64,000 bases of DNA from Lentzea pudingi (GTDB lineage: Bacteria > Actinomycetota > Actinomycetes > Mycobacteriales > Pseudonocardiaceae), in NCBI RefSeq assembly GCF_014646255.1, contig NZ_BMNC01000017.1, positions 84,140 to 148,139 on the forward strand, given 5' to 3'. Positions 25,908 through 35,800 of this stretch are shown here, in pieces (positions within the stretch are counted from its first letter, which is position 1; each line of letters opens with the position of its first letter). Both the position numbers and the translations under genes were made by a program. Below the pieces are notes generated by a model that was not told the DNA's origin, did not search any database, and saw nothing but the letters and a program-made list of their open reading frames with translations.

Positions 25908-26608
25908 CCACGCAGCACGACCCGCAACTGCTCGGTGCCTACGTTCTCGGGGCACTGGACGAGCAGGAGGTGCGCGAGATGGACCAGCACCTGGCGTCCT
26001 GCCCCGACTGCAAGCGTGAACTCGAAGAGCTCCGCGACATGGAGGCCTTCCTCGGCGAGGTGCCGCCGGAGGCCATGCTGGACGGGCCGCCCGAGGGCGG
26101 CGATCTGTTGTTGCAGCGCACCCTGCGCCAGGTGCGTGCCGAACGGGGCGGCGTCGCACGACGTCGTCAGTTCGCGATCGGTGCCGCGGCGGCCGTCGTG
26201 GCCGCGGTGGTGCTCGGCGCCGGTGTCTTCGTCGGTAAGGCCACGTCACCCGATGTGACAGCCCTTCCCACCCCGACGGTGGCACCGGATCCGGCGGGCA
26301 CCAGGCTTGCCACGTTCACCGACCCGGCGACCAAGGCGTCGATGACCGTGAAGGTCGTCCCCGCCGCCGGCTGGGTCAGGACGAACATGGCGATCAACGG
26401 CATTCCCGAGGGCGAGAAGTGCCGGATCTTCGTTGTCGCGAAGGACGGCAGCCGCCAGGAGGCGGGCTCCTGGGTGGTGTCCAAGAAGGGCGCCGCCGAG
26501 GGCACGAACCTGGACGGTTCCGCGTTGGTCGACCCCAAGGACGTGAAGTCCGTGGTGGTCGAGAACTTCGCGGGCAAGAAGTTCGTCGAGGTGCCGGTCC
26601 AGGCGTGA
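25904..26608 (+). CDS. Zinc-finger anti-sigma factor (RslA/RskA-like)
   Basis: The 234-aa protein has an N-terminal zinc anti-sigma domain with His29, Cys33 and Cys36 (HLASCPDC), a transmembrane helix at ~88-108 and an extracytoplasmic RskA-like domain (~125-234). It would hold the SigL-like factor at the membrane until metal release, oxidation or proteolysis frees it. Its start overlaps the sigma stop (ATGA), so equimolar synthesis is likely. A long hairpin terminator follows. Confidence 0.9.
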   Translation: MTTQHDPQLLGAYVLGALDEQEVREMDQHLASCPDCKRELEELRDMEAFLGEVPPEAMLDGPPEGGDLLLQRTLRQVRAERGGVARRRQFAIGAAAAVVAAVVLGAGVFVGKATSPDVTALPTPTVAPDPAGTRLATFTDPATKASMTVKVVPAAGWVRTNMAINGIPEGEKCRIFVVAKDGSRQEAGSWVVSKKGAAEGTNLDGSALVDPKDVKSVVVENFAGKKFVEVPVQA

Positions 26609-26617
26609 CCGAGGGAC

Positions 26618-26653
26618 GAGGGGCCGCTTCCGCAGTACGGGAAGCGGCCCCTC
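26618..26653. terminator. Bidirectional terminator between the sigL operon and the quinone oxidoreductase gene
   Basis: GAGGGGCCGCTTCC (26618-26631) and GGAAGCGGCCCCTC (26640-26653) form a perfect 14-bp stem with an 8-base loop, between two convergent genes. TTCTC follows on the plus strand. Confidence 0.8.
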
Positions 26654-26656
26654 TTC

Positions 26657-27601
26657 TCACGGCTTGAGCACCACTTTCCCCGCCGTGGCACGGGATTCCA
26701 GCGCCTCGTGCGCCAGCGGGGCGTCCTTCAGCGCGAACGGCGGGTGGACCAGCGGCACGAACCGCCCGCTCGCGAGCCCCGCCATCGACTCCTCCTCCAG
26801 CACCCGCAGCCCGCGCCGCATCAGCCCGGGTCCCAATGCGACAGTCGCGGTGAGACTGTTCGCGAACAACGCCTCCGTGCTGATCGGCGTGGACGACCCG
26901 GACGCCCAGCCGTAGATGATCTGCCGCCCGCCGGGTCCGAGCGTCTTCAACGCCTGCGCGCCCGCCTCGCCGCCGACGCCGTCCAGCACGACGGTCATGT
27001 CCTTGAGACCGTCCGCCCAGCCGGGCCGCGTGTAGTCGATGGCGGCGTCCGCGCCGTTGTCCATGACGAGGTCGAGCTTCTCGCCGCTCGCGAGCCCGAT
27101 GACCTGCGCGCCGACGTTGCGCGCCTCCTGCACGAACAACGCGCCCATGCCCCCGGCCGCCGACGTCACGAGCACCACGTCGTCCTTCGTGAGCCTCGCG
27201 GCGTCGAGCACCCCGACCACGGTCCGCCCAGTCCCGATCATCGCGACGGCCGCCTCGAACGACACGTCGTCCGGCAGCGCGTGCAGGGCGCCGGCCCCCG
27301 CCACCGCGAGCTCGGCGTACCCGCCGTTGGCCTGGCCGAGGTGCGCGACGACCCGGCGGCCGAGCCAGTCCGGCGCGACGTCCTCACCGAGCGCCGTCAC
27401 GACCCCGGCGACCTCACGGCCGGGCGTCATCGGGAAGGCGACGGGCCCGAAGCCGCCCTTGCGGATCGTCGTGTCGACGAGGTGGACGCCGGCCGCCGCC
27501 ACGGTGACGCGGACCTGGCCCGCGGCGGGCTCCGGGTCGGGGACCTCCTCGAAGCGCAGGTTCTCCGCCGGGCCGAACTCGTACTGCCGAATCGCGAACA
27601 T
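26657..27601 (-). CDS. Quinone oxidoreductase / zinc-type alcohol dehydrogenase-like protein (MDR superfamily)
   Basis: The 314-aa MDR enzyme starts at ATG 27601. It shows the GroES-like domain (MTPGREVAGVV), the NADPH-binding loop TSAAGGMGALFVQEA (~150) and the C-terminal signature ESRATAGKVVLKP typical of quinone reductases. Catalytic zinc ligands are not evident, as expected for the QOR branch. It would reduce quinones or enones with NADPH in the cytoplasm. It is monocistronic and converges on the sigL operon. Confidence 0.9.
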   Translation of the reverse strand: MFAIRQYEFGPAENLRFEEVPDPEPAAGQVRVTVAAAGVHLVDTTIRKGGFGPVAFPMTPGREVAGVVTALGEDVAPDWLGRRVVAHLGQANGGYAELAVAGAGALHALPDDVSFEAAVAMIGTGRTVVGVLDAARLTKDDVVLVTSAAGGMGALFVQEARNVGAQVIGLASGEKLDLVMDNGADAAIDYTRPGWADGLKDMTVVLDGVGGEAGAQALKTLGPGGRQIIYGWASGSSTPISTEALFANSLTATVALGPGLMRRGLRVLEEESMAGLASGRFVPLVHPPFALKDAPLAHEALESRATAGKVVLKP

Positions 27602-27847
27602 GCCGCCGACGGTAGGAGCTCGACTTAGCTGGAGGTCAAGGCGTTCAACTGACGCGGGTTCGCGTTGAACACCGCCGGAGGTCCGTGACGTGCCCGGCAT
27701 CGTCCGAGCCTCCGAACAATGATCTTGTGGACCGGGCCGCGGCACACTGCCCCTTGTAATCGTCTCATTCGCGATGCATGCTTCCGCGGAGCTTGAAAAT
27801 GATCGCGTGGTGTCGGGGGACATGCGCGGACGCCTGGGGGCATCACT

Positions 27848-30800
27848 TTGATTCGCGCTTCGAGAGCGCGCGGCTTCGCGCTGCGCACAATCCTGATCGC
27901 GGCGGCCGTCGCGTTGCCGGGCGTTCACGTTCCGGCCGCCGTCGCGGCACCCGGATGCGTCGACGCCGAGCAGACTCCTCAGGCGGCCGCCGACACGGCC
28001 AAGCGCTGTGATCACCGCGTCGAGGTCCTCTCCCTGCGGTCCGAGACCGCTCAGACGTTCGCCAAGTCCTCGGGTGGTTTCACCAGCGAGCAGTCCGTCG
28101 AGCCCCGGTTCGCCCGCCGGGCCGACGGGTCGTGGACCCGGATCGACACGACGCTGCGCGCCACCGGCAAGACGATCACCCCTGCGGCGTCCGCGCTGCC
28201 CGTCGAGTTCTCCGCCGGAGGTACCGGACCTGCCGCGAAGCTGCGCGACGGCGACCGCGAGCTCTCGATCACCTGGCCCCACGGTTCGCTGCCGGAGCCG
28301 GTGCTGTCCGGCGCGGACGCCACCTACCGCGAGGTGCTGCCGGGCGTCGACCTCGTGCTCACCGCGTCGCCGCAGGGCTTCTCCGAGGTCCTCGTCGTGA
28401 AGAACCGCGAGGCGGCGAGGAACCCGAAGCTCGCGGAGGTCAAGTTCGGCTTCGACACCAAGGGCGTCACCACCACCCCCAGCGGTGCCGGCCTGGCAGC
28501 CAGGGACGAGGCCGGCAAGGTCGTGTTCACGTCACCGCCTCCGACCATGTGGGACTCCGGCGAGGACACCGTCGCGCACGTCGGCGTGCTCTCGAAGTCC
28601 GCGGCCGAGGGCCGGAAGAAGCGCAAGGCGACCATGCCGGTGACCGCCACCGACGGTGAGCTCACGGTCAAGCCGGACGCCGCGCTGCTCGAGAACGCCC
28701 AGTACCCGGTCATGATCGACCCGTCGTGGACGGGCAACGTGCAGGGCAACGCGTGGACGCTGGTGTCCAGCAAGGACGCGGGCGGCGCCTTCTGGCAGGG
28801 ACGCAACAACCAGGGGCAGGACTACCTCTTCAACTCGGGCAGCTACGGCTCCGCCGGAACCGGCCTCACCTGTGACAACGTCTCGCAGAGCGGCACGTGC
28901 CTGAGCCCGACGTACAACGTCCGCTCGTACTTCCGCATGGACCTCTCGGCGGTCAAGGGCAAGGTCGTCACGGGCGCCTCGTTCCGCATCGAGCAGAAGT
29001 GGTCGTTCACCTGCAACCCCAACTCCCACGCGACGGTGCGGGTCACGAACGGTTTCGACGGCGGCACCACCTGGAACAACCAGCCCGGTTGGTGGGACGA
29101 CAACTGGGCGTGGTCGAGCCCGGCCAACCGCAAGGTCGGGTCCGTGCACGGGTGTGCGGGGCCGGGTGACGTCGAGTTCAACTTCAGCGGTGTGGTGGCC
29201 CACGGCGCGCGCAACAACTGGGACAGCGTCTCGGTGGTGCTGCACGTCGGCGAGGGCGCGGTCAGTTCGTGGAAGCGCTTCAACCCCGGCACCGCGGTGC
29301 TGGCCATCGACTACAACTCGTACCCCAACGTGCCGGACCCGGTCACGGTGGACGGCAAGGCGTGTGCGACCGGCGACAGCCGTCCCGCCGTGCCGACCGC
29401 GACCCCCACGATCCGCGGCCGCGTGAGCGACCCCGACGGCGCGGACACCATGAAGGCCCGCTTCGAGTGGCGCCGCATCCGCCCGGACGGCACGCAGGCC
29501 ACGATCGCGCACCTCGAGAACTCGCCGTGGGGCAACGGGACCACCGCCGAGCAGACGATCCCCAAGTCGGACGGCTCCGTGCCCACGGGTGTGGTCGAGT
29601 GGTCGGACGACCTGGTCGGCACCGGAGACTGGGACAACGACGGCAGGACGGACCTGATCTTCCGCGACCACGACGGCTACCTGTACATGATGCCGACGGT
29701 GGAGACCCCCGCCGGCTGGCGCTCCGGTGATCGTGTGCAGATCGGCCTCGGCTGGAACGGTTACACGATCGCGGGCCTCGCCGACTGGGACAGGGACGGC
29801 AAGACCGACATCATCGCGCGCGAGGACTCGACCGGCACGCTCCTGCTCTACCCCGGTGAGGGCAAGCGCGGCCCGTCGGCCGTCCCGCCCGTACCGATCG
29901 GCAGCGGCTGGGGCGGCTACACCTATGCGGGAGTCGCCGACTACGACCGCGACGGCAAGCAGGACGTGATCGCCAGGGATCCGGGGAACGTCCTGTGGCT
30001 GTACCCCGGCGACGGCAACCGCGCGCAGCCCACCGCGGAACGCGTGTGGCTGGGCGCCGGCTGGAACGGCTTCACCTACTACGGCGTCGTCGACCGCACC
30101 GGAGACGGCGCACCCGACATCGTCGCCGAGGCGGGCGACGTCCTGTGGCTGTACAAGGGCCTCGGCGCGCGGACGCCCCAGTCCGGCAACTACGTGCGCT
30201 GGGAGATCGGCTCCGGCTGGCAGGGTGCCTCGGCCAGAACGGTCGTGGACTTCAACTTCGACGGCGCGCCCGACGTCGTGGCGAAGGTGCGCTGGGCGGA
30301 CAGCTACTACCTCTACCCCGGCGTCATCGGCACCACCAACGGCGGTGACCCGTGGGTCATCGCGGCCCGCGGCATCACCACCGGCAACTACGCCTACCGC
30401 GTGACGGCCGGCGACCAGGCACCGTTGTGGGGCCAGCCCTCGAACTGGTGCGAGTTCTCCGTCGACGTCACCGCGCCGGAGGCCCCGGCGTTCGAGTCCT
30501 CCGTCTACAAGACGCAGGGTTGCGCGCCTGAGGGGTGCGGCGCGCTGGGCATCGCGGACACCTTCAAGTTCGCCAGCGGATCGCCCGACATCGACAAGTT
30601 CCGCTGGGGCTTCACGGACATGCCGACGGAGACGGTGAAGGCGGGCGAGACCGTGCGCTGGACGCCTCCGTCGGAGGGACCGCACACCCTGTTCGTGGAC
30701 GCGGTCGACAAGGCAGGACTCGCGACCCGCAGGACGTTCGCGTTCACCGTCGCGGGCGCCCAGCGCAACGAGGCCGAGTGGTTCGCCGCTGACGACCCGT

Positions 30801-32851
30801 CCTCCGACGGCACCGGGAACGGCCACGACCTGACGCTGAGCGGACTCACCCCCGGCAAGCCCGGCCGCATGGCCGGTGGGCCGACAGCCGTCGGTTTCCC
30901 GGGCACGACCCAGAACGGCGCGACGACGGCCAAGGTGCTCGACACGAGCAAGGGCTTCTCCGTCTCGGCGTGGGTCCGCCTGACCAACGACACGGCGAGC
31001 CGCACCGTGGTGAGCCAGCAGGGCTCGACCGGCTCGGCCTTCAAGCTCGGCTACGACTCGGGGCAGCACAAGTGGACCTTCTCCGTGGCGGAGAGCGACA
31101 CCGCGAACGCCGCGCAGAAGACCGCGGTCTCGACCGCTCCGGCCGCGCAAGGTGTCTGGACGCACCTGACCGGCACGTTCGACGACCTCAGTCGCGAGGT
31201 GCGGCTGTACGTCGACGGCGCTCTGCAGCGGCAGACGGCGGTGCTGGGCGCGACCGCGGGCTTCAACGCCGGTGGTCAGGTGTGGATCGGCAAGGCGTTG
31301 CGCAACTCCGCGGAGGTCGAGCCGTGGCAGGGCGAACTGGCCGAGGTGCGTGCGTGGAGCCGCACGATCACCCCGAAGGAGTCGCTGGCGCTGGCCGACA
31401 CCGAGCTGAACCGCAGCGACGTGGGCTGGTGGAAGTTCAACGACGGCAGCGGTGACACGGCGGTCGACTCCTCGCCGTTCGGCCGTGACCTGACGTTGAA
31501 CCTCGCCGGCGGGGCGAAGTGGGGCGAGGCGGGTCCGCAGAACCTCGGCGGCACCGGGCTGGAACTCAACGGCTCCAGCAGTTTCGCGAGCACGAACGAC
31601 GCCGTGCTGAACACCGACCAGTCGTTCTCGGTCGACGTGTGGGCCAAGGTCAACGGAACGGGAACGCCCCGCACGGTCGTCGTGCAGCACGGTCCGTCCA
31701 CTGTGGATCCGTTCACGCTGAGGTACGACGGTGCGCAGTGGAGCGCCGAGATGCCGAACTCGCAGGCCGGCCCGACCACGTGGTGGCGAGCCAAAGCCGA
31801 CGCGACGGCCGGTACGTGGACTCGCCTCGTGGCCACCTACGACGCCGGCGCGCGCACGCTCAAGCTCAGCGTCGGCACCAAGGACACGCCGGTCGCGTTG
31901 AAGAGCACCGTCACCGGAGTCGTCGGCTGGAACTCGACCGGTGTGCTTTCGGTCGGCCGCAGCAGCGCGGGCGAGTACTTCAACGGCAACATCGACGACC
32001 TGAGGGTGTGGCAGGGCGCGCTCGCCCCCGCGCCGCTCGTCACGACGACGCGCAAGGGCGCGTCGATCTCCGGCGACCGGAACGACGAGATCATCTCGGT
32101 GCAGAGCGACGGCATCGTCGGCGCGCATCTCAACGTCGGCGGCGAGTACCCGGGCAGCCTGCAGCACATCGGTTCGGGCTGGCCCAAGGAGCGCACCTGG
32201 TTCGCCGACATCGACGGCGACGGCAAGTCCGAGATCGTCGGCGTCGAGCCGGACGGCCGGATCAAGGCGTTCAAGAACGTCAACGGCATGAACGGTTTCC
32301 CGTACGTCGACCAGATCTTCATCGGCTCGGCGCCCGGCGAGACGAAGCGGATCAAGTTCGCCGACATCGACGGCGACGGCAGGGACGACCGCATCTCGCT
32401 CGACGACGACGGCCGGGTTCGCGTGTACCGCAACCTGTTCGGCATGAACGAGCTCGGCCAGACTACGGCGTTCTCGGCCACACCGGTGATCGTGAAGGTC
32501 ACCGACAAGGCTCCGGAGGCCATCCGGTTCGCCGACGTCGACGGTGACGGCAAGGCCGAGTTCATCACGGTGAACGCCGACGAACGCACCACCGTGTGGG
32601 CGCACCGCAACCTCGGCGGCCTCGGCTACGGCACCTACGACACGCCGCAGGAGATCGGTTCCGGCTGGACGGCTGACCGGACCTTCTTCGCCGACATCAC
32701 CGGAGACGGCAAGGCGGAGATCATCGCGGTCCGCCCGGACAGCTCGGTCTGGTCGTACACCAACCACCACGGCCTGACCTCCTTCCCCTACGCCGAACCC
32801 ACCAGGGTCGGCCTGGGCTGGACCGACCCGTCCCGCGTCTTCTTCAGCTAG
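27848..32851 (+). CDS. Large secreted FG-GAP/VCBS and LamG repeat protein, upstream partner of the RHS toxin
   Basis: The 1667-aa protein starts at TTG 27848 with a good signal peptide (hydrophobic ~14-28, AVAA cleavage near 35). A beta-rich region to ~290 is followed by a DNRLRE-like domain (~300-490) and a first FG-GAP propeller (~590-840; repeats such as DWDNDGRTDLIF and DRDGKTDIIA). Two LamG domains lie at ~970-1180 and ~1190-1395, and a second propeller of FADIDGDGK-type blades closes the chain (~1410-1667). All these bind Ca2+ or ligands rather than catalyse. It precedes the RHS gene by 35 bp on the same strand, so they form an operon. It may help export, scaffold or deliver the RHS protein; this is inferred from order only. 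Confidence 0.85.
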   Translation: MIRASRARGFALRTILIAAAVALPGVHVPAAVAAPGCVDAEQTPQAAADTAKRCDHRVEVLSLRSETAQTFAKSSGGFTSEQSVEPRFARRADGSWTRIDTTLRATGKTITPAASALPVEFSAGGTGPAAKLRDGDRELSITWPHGSLPEPVLSGADATYREVLPGVDLVLTASPQGFSEVLVVKNREAARNPKLAEVKFGFDTKGVTTTPSGAGLAARDEAGKVVFTSPPPTMWDSGEDTVAHVGVLSKSAAEGRKKRKATMPVTATDGELTVKPDAALLENAQYPVMIDPSWTGNVQGNAWTLVSSKDAGGAFWQGRNNQGQDYLFNSGSYGSAGTGLTCDNVSQSGTCLSPTYNVRSYFRMDLSAVKGKVVTGASFRIEQKWSFTCNPNSHATVRVTNGFDGGTTWNNQPGWWDDNWAWSSPANRKVGSVHGCAGPGDVEFNFSGVVAHGARNNWDSVSVVLHVGEGAVSSWKRFNPGTAVLAIDYNSYPNVPDPVTVDGKACATGDSRPAVPTATPTIRGRVSDPDGADTMKARFEWRRIRPDGTQATIAHLENSPWGNGTTAEQTIPKSDGSVPTGVVEWSDDLVGTGDWDNDGRTDLIFRDHDGYLYMMPTVETPAGWRSGDRVQIGLGWNGYTIAGLADWDRDGKTDIIAREDSTGTLLLYPGEGKRGPSAVPPVPIGSGWGGYTYAGVADYDRDGKQDVIARDPGNVLWLYPGDGNRAQPTAERVWLGAGWNGFTYYGVVDRTGDGAPDIVAEAGDVLWLYKGLGARTPQSGNYVRWEIGSGWQGASARTVVDFNFDGAPDVVAKVRWADSYYLYPGVIGTTNGGDPWVIAARGITTGNYAYRVTAGDQAPLWGQPSNWCEFSVDVTAPEAPAFESSVYKTQGCAPEGCGALGIADTFKFASGSPDIDKFRWGFTDMPTETVKAGETVRWTPPSEGPHTLFVDAVDKAGLATRRTFAFTVAGAQRNEAEWFAADDPSSDGTGNGHDLTLSGLTPGKPGRMAGGPTAVGFPGTTQNGATTAKVLDTSKGFSVSAWVRLTNDTASRTVVSQQGSTGSAFKLGYDSGQHKWTFSVAESDTANAAQKTAVSTAPAAQGVWTHLTGTFDDLSREVRLYVDGALQRQTAVLGATAGFNAGGQVWIGKALRNSAEVEPWQGELAEVRAWSRTITPKESLALADTELNRSDVGWWKFNDGSGDTAVDSSPFGRDLTLNLAGGAKWGEAGPQNLGGTGLELNGSSSFASTNDAVLNTDQSFSVDVWAKVNGTGTPRTVVVQHGPSTVDPFTLRYDGAQWSAEMPNSQAGPTTWWRAKADATAGTWTRLVATYDAGARTLKLSVGTKDTPVALKSTVTGVVGWNSTGVLSVGRSSAGEYFNGNIDDLRVWQGALAPAPLVTTTRKGASISGDRNDEIISVQSDGIVGAHLNVGGEYPGSLQHIGSGWPKERTWFADIDGDGKSEIVGVEPDGRIKAFKNVNGMNGFPYVDQIFIGSAPGETKRIKFADIDGDGRDDRISLDDDGRVRVYRNLFGMNELGQTTAFSATPVIVKVTDKAPEAIRFADVDGDGKAEFITVNADERTTVWAHRNLGGLGYGTYDTPQEIGSGWTADRTFFADITGDGKAEIIAVRPDSSVWSYTNHHGLTSFPYAEPTRVGLGWTDPSRVFFS

Positions 32852-32886
32852 TCCGCGGTCCTCCACCTCACTTCTGGAGTTGTGTC

Positions 32887-35800
32887 ATGCCCACAGCCCT
32901 GCCCAGACGTGGCCTGGCCGTCGCACTGGTGGCGTCGCTGGTGACCACGGTTCTCTCCGCCACACCCCCGACCGCGGTCGCCGCGCCCTACACACCGCCG
33001 GCACCGGCGAAAGAGCGGGTGATCAAGGGGAAGACCGCGGGCGCCGCGAAGAACGAGGACACCCGTACCGGGAAGGCCTTCACCGGCAGCGCGCCGGTGT
33101 GGCCCAAGGCGGCGGTCGCCGAGGTTCCTCTCGGCGCGTCGGCGTCGAAGGTCATCGGCACTCCGCTGACCGTGGCGTCCGCCGATGCCACGGCCACGGC
33201 GCGTGCCGCGAAGCCCAAGGTCCGGATCGAGACGTTCGACCGCGAGAAGACCCGCAAGGCCGGTGTGGAAGGCCTGCTGTTCAAGGTGTCCGGTGGTGCG
33301 GCGAAGGTCGAGGTCGACTACTCGTCGTTCCGCTGGGCCTACGGCGGTGACTGGGCTTCCCGGCTGCGGCTGGTCGAGTTGCCGGAGTGCGCGTTGAGCA
33401 CGCCGGACAAGCCGGAGTGCGCGGCGAAGCCGGTCGCGTCGCGCAACGACACCGCGAAGAACAAGGTGACGGCGGCGCAGGCGAGTCCCGCGGCGGCGAC
33501 GTTCATGGCGCTGACCGCGGGCACGTCCAGTGGCTCGGGCAGCTACGAGGCGACGAGTCTGTCGCCGTCGGCGACGTGGTCGGCGGGCGGCAACACCGGC
33601 GGATTCCACTGGAACTACCCGTTGCGGGTGCCGCCGTCGCTGGGAGGGCCGGCGCCGTCGCTGACGCTGGCCTACTCGTCGGCGAGCGTGGACGGCCGGA
33701 TGGCCGCGTCGAACAACCAGCCGTCGTGGATCGGTGAGGGGTTCGACCTCGGGGGCAACTTCATCGAGCGCAAGTACGTCGGTTGTGCCGGTGACATGGC
33801 TGATGGTGCGCGCAACACCACCGAGACCGGCGACATGTGCTGGCGCAACGAGAACGCCACGTTGTCGATGACGGGGCACGGCGGCGAGCTGATCAAGGAG
33901 GCCGGGGACTCGAACCGGTGGCGTCTGCGCAACGACGACGGCACCCGCGTGGAGTTCCGGACCGGCGCGGACAACGGTGCGCGCAACGGTGAGCACTGGG
34001 TCGTGACGACCAAGGACGGGACGCAGCACTGGTTCGGCCGTGGCGCGCAGTCGGTGCTCAACGTGCCGGTGGCGGGCAACCACGCCGGTGAGCCGTGCGC
34101 GGCGACGTTGTTCAAGGACTCGTTCTGCGCGCAGCCGTGGCGGTGGAACCTCGAGTACGTCGTGGACACCCACAACAACACGATGACGTACAGCTACGAC
34201 AAGGAAACGAACAAGTACGGGCGCAACAACTCCCGCACCGACGTCGTCGAGTACGACCGTGCGTCGGTGCTCAAGCAGATCGACTACGGCACCCGCGGCG
34301 ATCGCACCGAGACCGCGCCGATGCAGGTGGTCCTCGAGCCCGCCGACCGCTGCCTGGCCGACTGCGGCACGAAGGACGCCGCGCACTGGCCGGACACTCC
34401 GTGGGACCAGGAGTGCACCGGCAGCCCGTGCAACTTCAGCTCGCCGACGTTCTGGGGGACCAAGCGCCTGGCGTCGGTGACCACGAAGACCGGCGGGAAC
34501 GCGGTCGAGAAGTGGACGCTGACGCACTCGTTCCCCGATCCCGGTGATGGCACCCGGGCCGGGTTGTGGCTCGACAAGATCTCGCGCGTGGGCCTGGTGG
34601 GGCAGCAGACCACCACGCCGGACGTTCGTTTCCTGGGCATCCAGCTGAGCAACCGCGTCGACACGCACTCAGACCAGCTGGCGGCGATGAAGTGGTGGCG
34701 TCTCAAGACGATCTTCACCGAGAGCGGTGGGCAGATCGACGTCACCTACTCCGATCCGGACTGCGTTCCGGGCTCGCGGATGCCTGACCAGAACGCGTTG
34801 CAGGACAACAAGCTGCGGTGCTACCCGGTGCGCTGGACGCCTCCCGGTGACCCGGCACCGATCTGGGACTACTTCCACAAGTACGTCGTGAACAGCATGA
34901 CCGAGTCGGACCTGACCGGCGGCTCGGTGCGCGTGCTCACGCAGTACGAGTACGTCGGTGACCCGGCCTGGCACTACTCCGACGACGACGGCTTCGTGAA
35001 GGCCGAGGACAAGACGTGGTCGGTGTGGCGCGGCTACGGCGCGGTCAAGACGCGTCTGGGCGACCCCGGTGAGCAGACGCTGACCGAGCGGCGTTACTTC
35101 CGCGGCATGCACGGCGACAAGATGCCGTCAGGCACTCGGGAGGTGACGCTTCCGGCGATCACCGTGGGCGCTGTTGCGGCAGTGAACGACGAGGACGCCT
35201 TCGCCGGCATGATGCGTGAGGAGATCATCCACAACGGGCCCGGCGGCGCCGAGGTGTCCGCGACGGTCACCGGGCCGTGGCAGTCGGAACCGACCGCGAG
35301 CCGCACGATCAACGACGTCACCGTTCACGCCCGGTACGTCCAGTCCGCGAGCAAGCACACGCGTGTCGCGCTCGACAGCGGCCGGGGTTTCCGCACCACC
35401 ACCCAGGTCACCGACTTCGACCAGACCTACGGTCAGGCGACGCAGACCGAGGACCGCGGCGACGACGCGGCGACCGGCGACGAGAAGTGCGTGCTGATCG
35501 ACTACGTGCGCAACACGTCGGCCTGGGTGACGGACAAGGTGTCGCGCAAGCGCGACTACCTCGTCGACTGCGCGAAGGCCAAGGCCGAGACCGGCCTGCA
35601 GGACGCCGACATCGCAGGCGACCTCAAGACCTACTACGACGGCCAAGGGCACGGTGTCGCGCCGACCCTGGGTGATCCCACCAGGTCCGAGACCCTCAAG
35701 TCCTACGTCGGCGCCACCGCGGCCTACCTGACCGAGTCCTCGACCGAACGCGACGTCTACGGCCGTGTCACGAAGCTGACCGACCCCAAGGGAACCCTGA

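Noticed and set aside
28532..32866. A 1444-codon open frame on the minus strand under the FG-GAP/LamG gene
   Set aside because: It is a shadow frame caused by high GC; it shows Arg/Val/Asp-rich low-complexity translation, no domain and no ribosome site, and lies wholly opposite a gene with clear domains.
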